DNA of 64,000 nt from an uncultured Alphaproteobacteria bacterium (GTDB taxonomy: Bacteria; Pseudomonadota; Alphaproteobacteria; HIMB59; GCA-002718135): contig CACGZD010000001.1 in the NCBI GenBank assembly GCA_902577425.1, positions 1 through 64,000 on the forward strand. The letters are read 5' to 3'. The notes under the pieces were generated by a model, which was not told the DNA's origin, did no database searches, and was given only the letters and a program-made list of their open reading frames with translations. Of the stretch, positions 54,019 through 63,344 are shown in pieces; within the stretch, counting starts at the first letter, position 1; the number at the start of each line of letters is the position of its first letter. The translations under genes were made by a program, and so were the position numbers.

Positions 54019-54902
54019 GACAACCAAGCAGCACCCCTTACACCGCCGGAATCACCATGAATATTTTTTACAACTTTTGTATGGCAAACATCAGTAAAGA
54101 CATAGTCTTTTAGTCTATCATTTATTGTTTCATAAATATAATTAATATTAGACATTCCTCCTCCTAAAACAATTATATCGGGATCTAAAACATTAACAAC
54201 TATTGATAATCCTCTTGCTAAATGATCCACATATTGTTCTAGAGCAAATTTTGATTTTTCATTATTAGGATAATCTTTAATAATATCATGAGAATTTAAA
54301 TTTGTTCCATTTCGAAGATTATAACAATTAGAAAAACCAGGACCAGATAAATAGGTTTCTATACATCCATCTCTTTCACAATAACATTTTTTATTAAATT
54401 TCTTTTCTTCTGCAGTCCTATTAGGCAATGTTATATGTCCCCACTCACCAGCAATATTATTTCTACCTTGAATGACCTTTTGGTTAATTACTATACCTCC
54501 ACCAGTACCAGTACCTATAATAACTCCAAAAACTATACTTTTTCCTTTACCTGCCCCATCTACAGCCTCAGATAAAGCAAAACAATTTGCATCATTTTCA
54601 AGAATTACTTTTCTTTTAAGAGTATCTTCCAAATCTATTTTTAATGGTTTGCCATTTAGCCATACTGAGTTTGCATTTTTAACTAAACTTGAATCATGAG
54701 ATACACATCCCGGCATTCCTATTCCAATAGACTCAACATCTCCAAAATCATTTTCAAACTCTTTAATCAAAGAAATTATTCCATTGATAGTTCCATCATA
54801 ATTTTTTTCTGTATTTATTCTTTTACGAGTCAATTCATTACCAGAGCTGTCTATTAAAATGCCCTCGGTTTTTGTTCCGCCTAAATCAATTCCTATTTTC
54901 AC
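54015..54902 (-). CDS. ROK-family sugar kinase
   Basis: Sugar kinase of 295 aa. The N-terminal phosphate-binding IGIDLGGTKTEG motif, the ENDANCFALSEA segment near residue 100 with the catalytic Asp, and the zinc motif CYCERDGCIETYLSG near 173 are visible. The substrate could be fructose, glucose or N-acetylglucosamine. GTG start at 54902. Its stop overlaps the convergent ALDH gene by 4 nt. Confidence 0.9.
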   Translation of the reverse strand: MKIGIDLGGTKTEGILIDSSGNELTRKRINTEKNYDGTINGIISLIKEFENDFGDVESIGIGMPGCVSHDSSLVKNANSVWLNGKPLKIDLEDTLKRKVILENDANCFALSEAVDGAGKGKSIVFGVIIGTGTGGGIVINQKVIQGRNNIAGEWGHITLPNRTAEEKKFNKKCYCERDGCIETYLSGPGFSNCYNLRNGTNLNSHDIIKDYPNNEKSKFALEQYVDHLARGLSIVVNVLDPDIIVLGGGMSNINYIYETINDRLKDYVFTDVCHTKVVKNIHGDSGGVRGAAWLS

Positions 54903-54911
54903 AAATTTTTA

Positions 54912-55526
54912 TTATTTTTTTTTAACAAAATGCCAAATTAGTGGAGTGATGCATGCAGCTAGTGCGATTTTAACTGGTTCGGTAAATTTAAAAACTAAAA
55001 GACCATATTTAAAAGCATATTTATAGCCTTCACTTAAGTTAATTTGTTGTGATAATTCAGGATGGTACTGATCAAACCAAAAACCCAACCAAATTAAACC
55101 AGGAATAAAAATAATTATTGTGCCAATAAAAATTGTAATTAAAGATTTAATAAAATTTTTATCATAATTTTTTTCAGCTAAATAGCCCACAAAATAGCTT
55201 GCTATCAGCATTCCCAATAAATAACCTCCAGAAGGACCTATTAAATAATAAAAACCACTAAATGGTGGTTTTGCAAAAACAGGTATGCCTATTATACCTT
55301 CAAAAATATAAAGTGCAAAAGTTAGAAAAGCTAATCTAGAACCCACAGCCATTGAGAAAGTTAAAAGAACAAGGGTCTGCAATGTAACCGGTACTGGAGG
55401 AATTGGTATTGCTATTCTAGCAGATAAAGCATAGAGAATAGAGCCTATCAATACAATTAAAAGATTTTTTAAAATAGAATCAAATCTATTTAAAAAAACA
55501 ATATTATTAATTAATAAATTTTGCAT
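54912..55526 (-). CDS. bioY: Biotin transporter BioY
   Basis: Substrate-specific ECF component of 204 aa with about six helices. The IPIPPVPVTLQTLVLL motif near residue 45 and the GPSGGYLLGMLIASYFVGYL segment near 105 are diagnostic. No energising EcfA or EcfT gene is nearby, so it may act alone or with a distant module. It lies 9 nt upstream of the ROK kinase gene in the same direction. Confidence 0.93.
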   Translation of the reverse strand: MQNLLINNIVFLNRFDSILKNLLIVLIGSILYALSARIAIPIPPVPVTLQTLVLLTFSMAVGSRLAFLTFALYIFEGIIGIPVFAKPPFSGFYYLIGPSGGYLLGMLIASYFVGYLAEKNYDKNFIKSLITIFIGTIIIFIPGLIWLGFWFDQYHPELSQQINLSEGYKYAFKYGLLVFKFTEPVKIALAACITPLIWHFVKKK

Positions 55527-55585
55527 GGTTTAAATATATCATAAACTAAATTATTTTGAGCTTCAAGTATCACTTAAAAAAATTA

Positions 55586-56956
55586 TTATAACAAAAGAAT
55601 TGAAGCCAAACCTAAAAAAGAAAGAAATCCAAAAACATCTGTTATAGTAGTCAAAATGACTCCTGAAGCTAGAGCTGGGTCAACTTTAAATTTATTTAAT
55701 GTTATAGGTATTAATATTCCTGCCATACCTGCTATTAATAAGTTTATTATCATAGCCATAGCAATAACAATTCCCAATAAAAAATCTTCAAACCAGTATG
55801 AAGAAAGTAAGCCAATAATTAATGCAAAAATTATACCATTAATTCCTCCAACTAATGTTTCTTTCACTATAATTTTAAATGCATTAGAAGTTGTTAATTC
55901 TTTCATTGCTAAAGCTCTAACAGAAACAGTTAAAGTTTGCGTGCCAGCGTTACCTCCCATAGAAGCAACAATTGGCATTAATACAGCAAGTGCAACTGCT
56001 TTTTCTATTGAAGCTTGAAAAAACCCTATAACAATAGAAGCAATTATTGCAGTAAGTAAATTTACCAGAAGCCATGAAAACCTTGATTTTGTTGTATCTA
56101 TTACTGCATCATAAATATCAGCTTGCCCTACTCCACCTAACTTTAATATATCCTCCTCCCTCTCTTCTTCAATAACATCTACAACATCATCAACTGTAAT
56201 TGATCCTATAACTTCTTCATTATTATTTATAACTGGAGCACTTACCATAGCGTATTTATTAAATTGAAAAGCAACCTCTTCTTGATCTGTTAGAACATTA
56301 ATAGTTCTTGTTATTTTATTTTTTATTGTTTCTAGAGAAGTTGATCTTTTAGATCCCATTAACCTACCAAGAGGAACTATTCCGGAAATTTTTTTACTTT
56401 TATTTAGTAAATATATTTCATAAAAATCTTCTGGAAGATCATCTTTATTTTTTCTTAAAAAATCTATAGCATCTCCTACATTCCAATCTAAATCTATAGC
56501 AACAAACTCCCTTTGCATAAGTCTGCCAGCACTATCTTCAGGATAGTTAAGCCCCTCCTTAATTAACTCTCTTTCCGATTCTGAAATATTATCTAAAAAA
56601 ACTTCTTTATCAGACTCTTCTAAATCTTCTATGACTTCTACTGCATCATCTACATCTAATGCACTAGCATTTGAGGCTAATTGCTTTATATCTAATTGCT
56701 CAATTATTTCATCTCTTATACTTTCATTTAAATACGTTAATATTTCTGGGTCAAAGTAATTTTTTACTTTTAAAATAAATTTTAATCTAGACTCATCATT
56801 CAAATTTTGAATGATTTCAGCAATATCTGCATTATGTAAATTTTTAACAAGACTTTCTAATTTACCAATATTTGAACTATCAATAAATTCATTAATTAGA
56901 GCTAAATTATATTCTAATGAGGTTTTTTCTTTAATGTCTTCATTATTACTCATCAT
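55586..56956 (-). CDS. mgtE: Magnesium transporter MgtE
   Basis: Protein of 456 aa from ATG 56956 (a second ATG follows at 56953). A longer frame to 57019 would run into the tRNA-Leu gene and is rejected. The order is N domain (to about residue 125), CBS pair with PEDSAGRLMQREFVAID near 140 and GSITVDDVVDVIEEE near 258, then five C-terminal helices with MPIVASMGGNAGTQTLTV near 332 that form the Mg2+ pore. The SD AAGGTGG sits at the 3' end of the tRNA, so the gene is probably cotranscribed with it. Confidence 0.93.
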   Translation of the reverse strand: MMSNNEDIKEKTSLEYNLALINEFIDSSNIGKLESLVKNLHNADIAEIIQNLNDESRLKFILKVKNYFDPEILTYLNESIRDEIIEQLDIKQLASNASALDVDDAVEVIEDLEESDKEVFLDNISESERELIKEGLNYPEDSAGRLMQREFVAIDLDWNVGDAIDFLRKNKDDLPEDFYEIYLLNKSKKISGIVPLGRLMGSKRSTSLETIKNKITRTINVLTDQEEVAFQFNKYAMVSAPVINNNEEVIGSITVDDVVDVIEEEREEDILKLGGVGQADIYDAVIDTTKSRFSWLLVNLLTAIIASIVIGFFQASIEKAVALAVLMPIVASMGGNAGTQTLTVSVRALAMKELTTSNAFKIIVKETLVGGINGIIFALIIGLLSSYWFEDFLLGIVIAMAMIINLLIAGMAGILIPITLNKFKVDPALASGVILTTITDVFGFLSFLGLASILLL

Positions 56957-56964
56957 TACCACCT

Positions 56965-57051
56965 TGGTGCGGCCGAGAAGAGTTGAACTTCCACGGGATA
57001 AATCCCACAACGACCTCAACGTTGCGCGTATACCAGTTCCGCCACGGCCGC
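56965..57051 (-). tRNA. tRNA-Leu (anticodon GAG)
   Basis: 87-nt class II tRNA with CCA encoded. The acceptor stem GCGGCCG pairs with CGGCCGC, followed by discriminator A. The D-arm reads GGCGGAACTGGTATACGC. The anticodon stem CAACG/CGTTG encloses the loop TTGAGGT with anticodon GAG. A long variable arm (GGGATTTATCCC) and the T-arm (TTCAACT loop) are present. Its 3' end is 8 nt before the mgtE start. Confidence 0.95.
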
Positions 57052-57066
57052 AGAATTTATGGTCTT

Positions 57067-57095
57067 TAATTAACAGATAGGATAATAAGTATCAA
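57067..57095 (-). promoter_or_regulatory. Candidate sigma-70 promoter of tRNA-Leu and mgtE
   Basis: On the minus strand TTGATA (57095-57090) and TAATTA (57072-57067) are 17 nt apart. The -10 element lies 15 nt from the tRNA 5' end. In an AT-rich genome such matches also arise by chance. Confidence 0.4.
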
Positions 57096-57105
57096 TAAAG
57101 CAAAA

Positions 57106-57762
57106 ATGTATAATATAAATAATATAGAAATACAAATTTCAAACGATCTAGTAGATTATACAGAATCTCTTAAAATCATGGAAAAAAGAGTTGTTGATAT
57201 CAACTTAAATAATAAAAAAGAATTAATTTGGTTTTTATATCATGATCATATTTATACTATTGGAACAAGCGGAAGTGAAAAAGAGATTAGAGAAAAAATT
57301 ACGTATCCAGTGATTAAAACAAATCGGGGAGGTAAGATAACATATCATGGACCTGGACAAAGAGTTGTATATTTTTTAATTGATTTAAAAAAGAGAAAAA
57401 AAGATATAAGAAAATTTGTTAGTATAATTGAAAATTCTACAATTAATTTATTGAAAGAATATAATATAGAAGCAAGAAGTTATCCTGAAAAAATAGGAAT
57501 ATGGGTTACAAAATTTAATCAAAATCAATTAAAAAAAGAAAAAAAAATAGGAGCTATTGGATTGCGATTAAAAAAATGGATAACTTACCATGGATTAAGT
57601 TTTAATATAAATCCTAATTTAAAAAATTTTGATAAAATTGACGCTTGTGGATTAAAAGAATTTTCAACTACTTCACTAAAAGAACTAAAAGTAAATATTG
57701 ATACAAAAGAATTTGATGAACTTTTTCTAAAACTTTTTTTAAGAGAACTTCAAACATTGTAA
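57106..57762 (+). CDS. lipB: Octanoyltransferase LipB
   Basis: Transfers octanoyl from acyl carrier protein to lipoyl domains. The protein is 218 aa. RGGKITYHGPGQRVVYFLIDL near residue 72, KKIGAIGLRLKKWITYHGLSFN near 147 (with the active-site Lys) and the catalytic Cys in IDACGLKEFSTTSL near 181 are all present. It is divergent from tRNA-Leu and ends 1 nt before the convergent pseudouridine synthase gene. Confidence 0.95.
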   Translation: MYNINNIEIQISNDLVDYTESLKIMEKRVVDINLNNKKELIWFLYHDHIYTIGTSGSEKEIREKITYPVIKTNRGGKITYHGPGQRVVYFLIDLKKRKKDIRKFVSIIENSTINLLKEYNIEARSYPEKIGIWVTKFNQNQLKKEKKIGAIGLRLKKWITYHGLSFNINPNLKNFDKIDACGLKEFSTTSLKELKVNIDTKEFDELFLKLFLRELQTL

Positions 57763-57763
57763 T

Positions 57764-58675
57764 TTAAAATTGATAATTTTTTTCAATTTTTTTCAAACTA
57801 TTTTTTTGCATAAATTTTTTAAAATGATCTGGTAAATTAGTAGAAAATTCATAATTTTTATTATTTATTTCAAATTTTAATGAGCAAGCATTTAATTTTA
57901 ATGTTTCAGTATTGTTTTTAATCATTTTGTTATATTTTGTATCGCCTACAATAGGGGTCCCTAAGTGTTTTGCCACAAGTCTGATTTGGTGGGTCTTACC
58001 AGTGCGTGGCGCAAATAATAAAGTACTAAAATTTTTATTAGTTTGATAAACTTTATACCTAGTTAATGAATTTGAACTTTTGTTTAAATTTTTTTTATTC
58101 TCAATAAGAAGTTTTACTTCAGATTCTTTATTGTGTGGAGTACCTTGGCAAATTGCAAAATATATTTTTGATATTAATTGTTGCTTAAAAAGTTTTCCAA
58201 AAATTTTAGTCGTTTGCAAATTTTTTGCTATTATTAATAAACCTGAAGTTTCTCTATCTAATCTATGAACCAAATTATATTTTGATGATATATTTTTTAT
58301 TATATCATCAATAGATATATTAATTTTACTTCCTCCTTGAGTAGCAATACCTGCCCACTTATCTAATATAATAAAATCACTATTTTCAAATAATATTGAT
58401 GACATAAAAATTTTTTTATACTTAGAAGGTATTTCTTTTTTATATATAAATTTATCAATATTTTTATAAGTATCAGTTGAGTAATTAAATATTTCAATAA
58501 TGTCATTTAATTTTAATCTATAATTTGAAGATGTCTTTTTTTTATTAATCTTTATATTTCCTTTTCGTATATTTTTTTCAATAAAACTTTGTTTCAAAGT
58601 TGAAAAATTTCTTTTTAACCATTTATCAACTCGTAAATTTTGGTAATCAGAAGAATTTATATAAAATTTTTTCAA
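57764..58675 (-). CDS. rluC: 23S rRNA pseudouridine synthase, RluC-type
   Basis: Protein of 303 aa with an N-terminal S4 RNA-binding domain (residues 15-70) and a pseudouridine synthase core. The catalytic Asp is in HRLDRETSGLLIIAK near residue 142, and the C-terminal GKTHQIRLVAKHLGTPIVGD near 225 is family-typical. The HRLDRETSG variant favours RluC over RluD. The start codon is TTG at 58675, 2 nt after the crcB stop. Confidence 0.85.
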   Translation of the reverse strand: MKKFYINSSDYQNLRVDKWLKRNFSTLKQSFIEKNIRKGNIKINKKKTSSNYRLKLNDIIEIFNYSTDTYKNIDKFIYKKEIPSKYKKIFMSSILFENSDFIILDKWAGIATQGGSKINISIDDIIKNISSKYNLVHRLDRETSGLLIIAKNLQTTKIFGKLFKQQLISKIYFAICQGTPHNKESEVKLLIENKKNLNKSSNSLTRYKVYQTNKNFSTLLFAPRTGKTHQIRLVAKHLGTPIVGDTKYNKMIKNNTETLKLNACSLKFEINNKNYEFSTNLPDHFKKFMQKNSLKKIEKNYQF

Positions 58676-58677
58676 AA

Positions 58678-59046
58678 CTAAATTTTATTTATATTGTATC
58701 CTATAAAGCAAAAAAATATACAAGTTGAAACAGAAATACAAATATAGAAAGTTGGTAAAATAATTTTTTTATTATTAAATAATTCAATTATTTCATAAGA
58801 AAAAGTAGAGAATGTAGTAAAAGAACCTAATAATCCAATAATAATAAAATATTTTATAAAATTTTGAGATGTTTCATTATTTTGCAAAAAACTCATTAAT
58901 ACTCCTATAAGCAAAGAGCCAATAATATTTACAAATAATGTAGATAGTGGAAAATTTGGATAAAGAAATTTAAAGATATTTGTGCTTAAATATCTTAAAG
59001 TTGCTCCTAATGCTCCTCCGCATGCAACTAAAACCAAATTATACAA
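58678..59046 (-). CDS. crcB: Fluoride channel CrcB (Fluc)
   Basis: Four-helix protein of 122 aa. GGALGATLRYLS near residue 10, STLFVNIIGSLLIG near 36 with the conserved Asn, and GLLGSFTTFSTFSYE near 75 with the Phe box are diagnostic. It dimerises into a fluoride exporter channel. TTG start at 59046. It follows rplQ by 9 nt and no fluoride riboswitch was seen upstream, so it appears to be expressed with the ribosomal operon. Confidence 0.92.
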   Translation of the reverse strand: MYNLVLVACGGALGATLRYLSTNIFKFLYPNFPLSTLFVNIIGSLLIGVLMSFLQNNETSQNFIKYFIIIGLLGSFTTFSTFSYEIIELFNNKKIILPTFYICISVSTCIFFCFIGYNINKI

Positions 59047-59055
59047 ATTTATTTT

Positions 59056-59487
59056 TTATTTATTTTCTTCTTCTTCTTCAGAAGGTTTTTTTTCAGGTAC
59101 AGGGCCGCTATCAAGACCTTTCGCATTTTCATCTCTGTCTACTAATTCTATAATTGCAGTTGGAGCATTATCTCCAAAACGATTACCAACTTTTATTATA
59201 CGAGTATAACCGCCAGATCTTTCTTTATATCTTTCAGAAATAACATCAAAAATTTTTTTAGTATTTTTTTGATCTTGTAGTATTGAAATAGTTTTTCTTC
59301 TTGATACTAAATCACCTTTTTTTCCTAAAGTAATAATTTTTTCAACAAAAGGTCGTAACTCTTTTGCTTTAGATAATGTAGTTGTTATTTGTTCATGCTT
59401 AATAAGTGAATTAGATAAATTCATTAACAACGCTTTTCTGTGAGATGTTGTTCTATTTAATTTTCTTTGAGTTATATTGTGTTTCAT
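59056..59487 (-). CDS. rplQ: 50S ribosomal protein L17
   Basis: L17 of 143 aa. The core [30 protein letters not shown] at the N-terminus and [26 protein letters not shown] near residue 92 are standard. A C-terminal acidic tail (from about residue 125, with EEEEEN) extends the bacterial core. It is the last ribosomal gene of the alpha-type operon, directly after rpoA. Confidence 0.97.
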   Translation of the reverse strand: MKHNITQRKLNRTTSHRKALLMNLSNSLIKHEQITTTLSKAKELRPFVEKIITLGKKGDLVSRRKTISILQDQKNTKKIFDVISERYKERSGGYTRIIKVGNRFGDNAPTAIIELVDRDENAKGLDSGPVPEKKPSEEEEENK

Positions 59488-59489
59488 AA

Positions 59490-60512
59490 TTATTTATTAA
59501 ATGGATCTTCAAATTTTTTTGCTAATTCTTCAATATTTTCAGGCGGCCAATCAGGAACAGAGATGCCTAAACCAAGTTCCATTTGCTGAAGAACTTCTTT
59601 AATTTCATTTAAAGATTTTCTTCCAAAATTGGGAGTTCTCAACATTTCAGATTCTGTCTTTTGAACTAAATCACCAATATAAATTATATTATCATTTTTA
59701 AGACAATTAGCAGAACGAACAGACAGTTCTAACTCTTCAACTTTTTTAAGTAAATTAGGATTAAAAGATAACTTTTCATGAGAAGAGGTTTCCATTTGAA
59801 CTTCTGGTTCATCAAAATTAATAAATGGTTGAAGCTGATCTTGTAAAATTCTTGCTGCTAAAGCAATTGCATCATCAGGTGAAACAGCTCCGTTTGTTTC
59901 TATGTCTAAAATTAATTTATCATAATCAGTTACTTGTCCCACACGACTATTTTCTACTTTATAAGAAGCTCTCTTTACTGGACTAAACATTGCATCAAGC
60001 TTAATTTCTCCAATAATCTTTTCTTCATCTTCAGCTACTTCGGCAGAAAGATATCCTTTTCCAGTATTAATATTTGCCTCTAGCTCAATATCAGCATTGC
60101 TATCTAGTGTCATAATAATTTGATCAGGATTCATAATTTCAGTTTCAGAATCAGTTTCAAAATTACCTGCTCTGATTTCACCAGGACCTTTTGTTCTAAT
60201 ATACATTTTTTTTAAACCAGGAGAATGAACCTTCAAACAAACTGCTTTTAAATTAAGCAATATATCTGTTAAATCTTCTTTCACACCAGGAATAGTAGAA
60301 AATTCATGAACAACTCCTTTAAGTTTAACTGAAGTAATCGCAGCTCCTTGAAGTGATGATAGTAAGATTCTTCTTAATGAGTTTCCAAGAGTCAAACCAA
60401 AACCTCTTTCTAAAGGTTCTGCAATCAAAACACCATGTTTGCCATCATTTTCTTGAACATTAACATCCATTTTACTTGGTTTAATTAAATCCATCCAATT
60501 TTTTTGTAACAC
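59490..60512 (-). CDS. rpoA: DNA-directed RNA polymerase alpha subunit
   Basis: Alpha subunit of 340 aa. The N-terminal dimerisation domain has [23 protein letters not shown] near residue 31. The C-terminal domain has [22 protein letters not shown] near 268 and [12 protein letters not shown] near 300, which contact UP elements and activators. GTG start at 60512, with AAGGAG 6 nt upstream. Starts like [12 protein letters not shown] fit Alphaproteobacteria. Confidence 0.98.
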   Translation of the reverse strand: MLQKNWMDLIKPSKMDVNVQENDGKHGVLIAEPLERGFGLTLGNSLRRILLSSLQGAAITSVKLKGVVHEFSTIPGVKEDLTDILLNLKAVCLKVHSPGLKKMYIRTKGPGEIRAGNFETDSETEIMNPDQIIMTLDSNADIELEANINTGKGYLSAEVAEDEEKIIGEIKLDAMFSPVKRASYKVENSRVGQVTDYDKLILDIETNGAVSPDDAIALAARILQDQLQPFINFDEPEVQMETSSHEKLSFNPNLLKKVEELELSVRSANCLKNDNIIYIGDLVQKTESEMLRTPNFGRKSLNEIKEVLQQMELGLGISVPDWPPENIEELAKKFEDPFNK

Positions 60513-60533
60513 TTAATGCTCCTTATTTTATAG

Positions 60534-60932
60534 TTAAACTCTTCTTCTTTTTCTTGGTCTGCAACCATTATGAGGAATAGGGGTTACATCTTTAATTGAA
60601 GTTATTATGTATCCAACTGACTGAAGAGATCTTAAGGCAGATTCTCTTCCTGATCCTGGTCCAGAAACTTCAACTCTTAAAGTTTTAAGCCCATATTCTT
60701 TTGCTTTGTTACCTACATCTTCCGCTGCAATTTGAGCTGCAAATGGAGTAGATTTACGAGAACCTTTAAAACCCTTATGACCTGCTGATGACCATGCTAA
60801 AACATTGCCATTCTCATCTGAAATAGAAATTATGGTATTATTAAAAGATGAAACAACATGAGCTACACCATTTGTAACTTTTCTTTTTGCTTTTGTTTTA
60901 GTTTTAGTTTTAGTTTTTTTCTTTTCATTCAT
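60534..60932 (-). CDS. rpsK: 30S ribosomal protein S11
   Basis: S11 of 132 aa. After a repetitive Lys-Thr-rich N-terminus ([14 protein letters not shown]) comes the standard core: [18 protein letters not shown] near residue 27, [20 protein letters not shown] near 48, and the C-terminal [16 protein letters not shown]. The Lys-Thr repeat is encoded by a run of TTTTAG-like hexamers near 60890-60916, a possible replication-slippage site. Confidence 0.97.
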   Translation of the reverse strand: MNEKKKTKTKTKTKAKRKVTNGVAHVVSSFNNTIISISDENGNVLAWSSAGHKGFKGSRKSTPFAAQIAAEDVGNKAKEYGLKTLRVEVSGPGSGRESALRSLQSVGYIITSIKDVTPIPHNGCRPRKRRRV

Positions 60933-60935
60933 AAA

Positions 60936-61316
60936 CTAACCTTTAGTCACTTTTTTCTTTCCGGCAATAGCTACTGCTTTTCCCTTCCTAGTTCTAGCAT
61001 TAGTATGAGTTCTTTGCCCTCTTACTGGTAACTTTTTTCTATGTCTTAATCCTCTATAACATCCAAGATCAGTTAAACGTTTAATATCCATAGAAACTTT
61101 ACGTCTAAGATCTCCCTCTACAGAATGTTTTGCATCAATTATTTCTCTAATTTTATTTAATTCTTCATCTTTCAGTTGGCTAACTCTCATTTTCATATCC
61201 ACTGAAGCTTCACTGCAGATATCATTAGCTATTTTGGGTCCTATGCCAAAAATATATGTTAAAGCTACACGTATTCTTTTATTCGTTGGAATATTAACAC
61301 CTGATATACGAGCCAT
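60936..61316 (-). CDS. rpsM: 30S ribosomal protein S13
   Basis: S13 of 126 aa. The start [27 protein letters not shown] near residue 22, and the C-terminal [25 protein letters not shown] contact region are all typical. The 104-nt gap to adk probably carries a promoter for rpsM-rpsK-rpoA-rplQ. Confidence 0.98.
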   Translation of the reverse strand: MARISGVNIPTNKRIRVALTYIFGIGPKIANDICSEASVDMKMRVSQLKDEELNKIREIIDAKHSVEGDLRRKVSMDIKRLTDLGCYRGLRHRKKLPVRGQRTHTNARTRKGKAVAIAGKKKVTKG

Positions 61317-61358
61317 CCTATGAAACTGCCTTTATTTAATAATTTTAATGAATGAGGG

Positions 61359-61388
61359 TGAATACATGATAAATAGCACAAAAGTCAA
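61359..61388 (-). promoter_or_regulatory. Candidate sigma-70 promoter for rpsM-rpsK-rpoA-rplQ
   Basis: On the minus strand TTGACT (61388-61383) and TATTCA (61364-61359) are 18 nt apart, within the only sizeable gap of the ribosomal block. The -10 element lies about 45 nt before the rpsM start. Not proven. Confidence 0.45.
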
Positions 61389-61420
61389 GCCAAGAAACAG
61401 CAATTTTTTGACGAAAAACC

Positions 61421-61990
61421 TCATTTTTTAACTATTTTTAGGATATCATTCTTTATCATTTCAATTTCTTGATTTCCATCAATCAAATGATAATTGTTAG
61501 GATTTTTCTCAAAGTAATATTTTGAAAGAGGTTTAGTTTCTTCAATATATTTATTAACTCGATTTTTTATTACTTCTTCAGTATCATCTTCTCTTTTTTC
61601 TAATATTGCTCTATTTTTAATTCTTTCAACAATAATATCTCTTTTTAAATTTATATCAAAAATTTTTGTTATTTCTAAATTTTTAGAGTCCAAATAATTT
61701 TGAAGCCAATTATTTTGAATGAGAGTTCTAGGATAACCATCTAAAATATAACCATTTTTACATTCATATGAATCTAATTTTTGTTTAATTATTTCATTTA
61801 GTATTTCATCTGATACTAAATCACCCTTTTCTATTATTTTTTTTATTTTTTTTGAATGAGTACTAGTGCCGAGTAAATTATTTCTTAAAATTTCACCAGT
61901 TGACAAATGAGGTATATTAAATTGTTTTGATAGTATTGCTGCTTGAGTACCTTTTCCTGCTCCTGGAGGACCAAAGAATAAAAAGATCAT
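61421..61990 (-). CDS. adk: Adenylate kinase (short form)
   Basis: AMP/ATP phosphotransferase of 189 aa. The P-loop FFGPPGAGKGTQAA is near residue 5, HLSTGEILRNNL near 33 is the AMP site, and GYILDGYPRTLIQ near 80 is the family signature. The lid region is short with no zinc Cys, as in the short-lid adenylate kinases. It lies between secY and rpsM, the usual alphaproteobacterial place. Confidence 0.97.
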   Translation of the reverse strand: MIFLFFGPPGAGKGTQAAILSKQFNIPHLSTGEILRNNLLGTSTHSKKIKKIIEKGDLVSDEILNEIIKQKLDSYECKNGYILDGYPRTLIQNNWLQNYLDSKNLEITKIFDINLKRDIIVERIKNRAILEKREDDTEEVIKNRVNKYIEETKPLSKYYFEKNPNNYHLIDGNQEIEMIKNDILKIVKK

Positions 61991-61994
61991 TATT

Positions 61995-63335
61995 CTATCT
62001 TCGACCTCTTAACTTTGTTTTTTTTAATAATCCTTCGTATTGATGCTGAAATAGATGAGACTGAACTTGAGTAATGAAGTCAATCATAACAACTACAACA
62101 ATCAGAAGGCTAGTTCCTCCTAAATAAAAAGGAATAGAAGTTTTAGAAATTAAAAATTCTGGCAGAAGTGCTACTAATGTTAAATAAATTGAACCAACTG
62201 TTGTTAATCTAGTAAGAACATAATCTATATATATTGAAGTATTTTCACCAGGTCTAATACCTGGAATAAAACCTCCATATTTTCTTAAATTTTCTGCTTG
62301 CTCATCAGGATTAAATACAATTCCAGTATAGAAAAAAGCAAAAAATATTATCATAAAAGCAAAAAGAGCAAGATAAAGTGGCTGACCTCTACCAAGATAG
62401 CTTGATATAATTAAAAAAATCTCGCTTGATGAACCTGCTCCAAAACCTGACATTGTATTTGGTAAAAGTAAAATAGAAGAAGCAAAAATTACTGGAATAA
62501 CGCCGGCAGTATTTATTTTTAAAGGTAAATGTGAACTTTGACCTCCATATACTTTATTTCCAACTTGTCTTTTGGGATACTGAACTAATAGTCTTCTTTG
62601 AGCTTTTTCTACAAATACTATAAAAATTATTAAAGCTAAGACTAAAATTAAAATAGCTAAAATAAATGCCATACTTAATTCACCTGTTCTGCCTAACTGT
62701 AATGTACTAACTAAAGCCTGCGGAAGATTAGCTACAATTCCTGCAGTTATAATTAAAGAAATACCGTTTCCTACACCTCGTGAAGAAATTTGTTCTCCAA
62801 GCCACATCAAAAAAACAGTTCCGCCAACTAAGGTAATAATAGTAGTAACTTTAAAAAATATCCCTGGGTCAATTACAATATTACCATATGCAGTTTGCAT
62901 TGATTCTAAACCTATAGCGACTCCGTAACCTTGCAAAGCAGCAATAATAACAGTTAAATATCTAGAGTACTGAATAATTTTTCTTCTTCCTTTAGAGCCT
63001 TGCTCCCTTAACGTTTTTAAATGAGGTATGCTTGATTGCATTAAAGTCATAATTATAGAAGCAGAAATATAAGGCATAACTCCAAGAGCAAAAATTCCCA
63101 TTCTCCCTAGAGCGCCTCCAGAAAAAGTATCAAAAATACCTAGTATTCCTGATGACTGTTGCTCAAAAAATTGTTGAAGTGCTATAGGATTAATACCAGG
63201 TATGGGCAAAAAAGTTCCTAAACGAAAAACTATTAATGCTCCAAGAGTAAATAAAAGTCTATTTCTAAGTTCAGTAGCTTTACCTATAGCTCCAAAGTTT
63301 AAATTATTTGCCATTTTTTCTGCAGCTGTAGCCAT
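61995..63335 (-). CDS. secY: Protein translocase subunit SecY
   Basis: Pore subunit of the Sec translocon, 446 aa with ten membrane helices. PYISASIIMTLMQ near residue 85, the plug region around GGALGRMGIFALGVMP near 70, and the cytoplasmic loop FKKYGGFIPG-like segment (LRKYGGFIPGIRPGENT near 350) are visible. It is 4 nt upstream of adk. Confidence 0.98.
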   Translation of the reverse strand: MATAAEKMANNLNFGAIGKATELRNRLLFTLGALIVFRLGTFLPIPGINPIALQQFFEQQSSGILGIFDTFSGGALGRMGIFALGVMPYISASIIMTLMQSSIPHLKTLREQGSKGRRKIIQYSRYLTVIIAALQGYGVAIGLESMQTAYGNIVIDPGIFFKVTTIITLVGGTVFLMWLGEQISSRGVGNGISLIITAGIVANLPQALVSTLQLGRTGELSMAFILAILILVLALIIFIVFVEKAQRRLLVQYPKRQVGNKVYGGQSSHLPLKINTAGVIPVIFASSILLLPNTMSGFGAGSSSEIFLIISSYLGRGQPLYLALFAFMIIFFAFFYTGIVFNPDEQAENLRKYGGFIPGIRPGENTSIYIDYVLTRLTTVGSIYLTLVALLPEFLISKTSIPFYLGGTSLLIVVVVMIDFITQVQSHLFQHQYEGLLKKTKLRGRR

Positions 63336-63344
63336 ATATCTTTA

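Noticed and set aside
56957-57019. mgtE start at 57019
   Set aside because: The extension lies inside the tRNA-Leu gene and its translation is unrelated to MgtE.
58678-59055. Fluoride riboswitch before crcB
   Set aside because: Only 9 nt separate crcB from rplQ, leaving no room for an aptamer.
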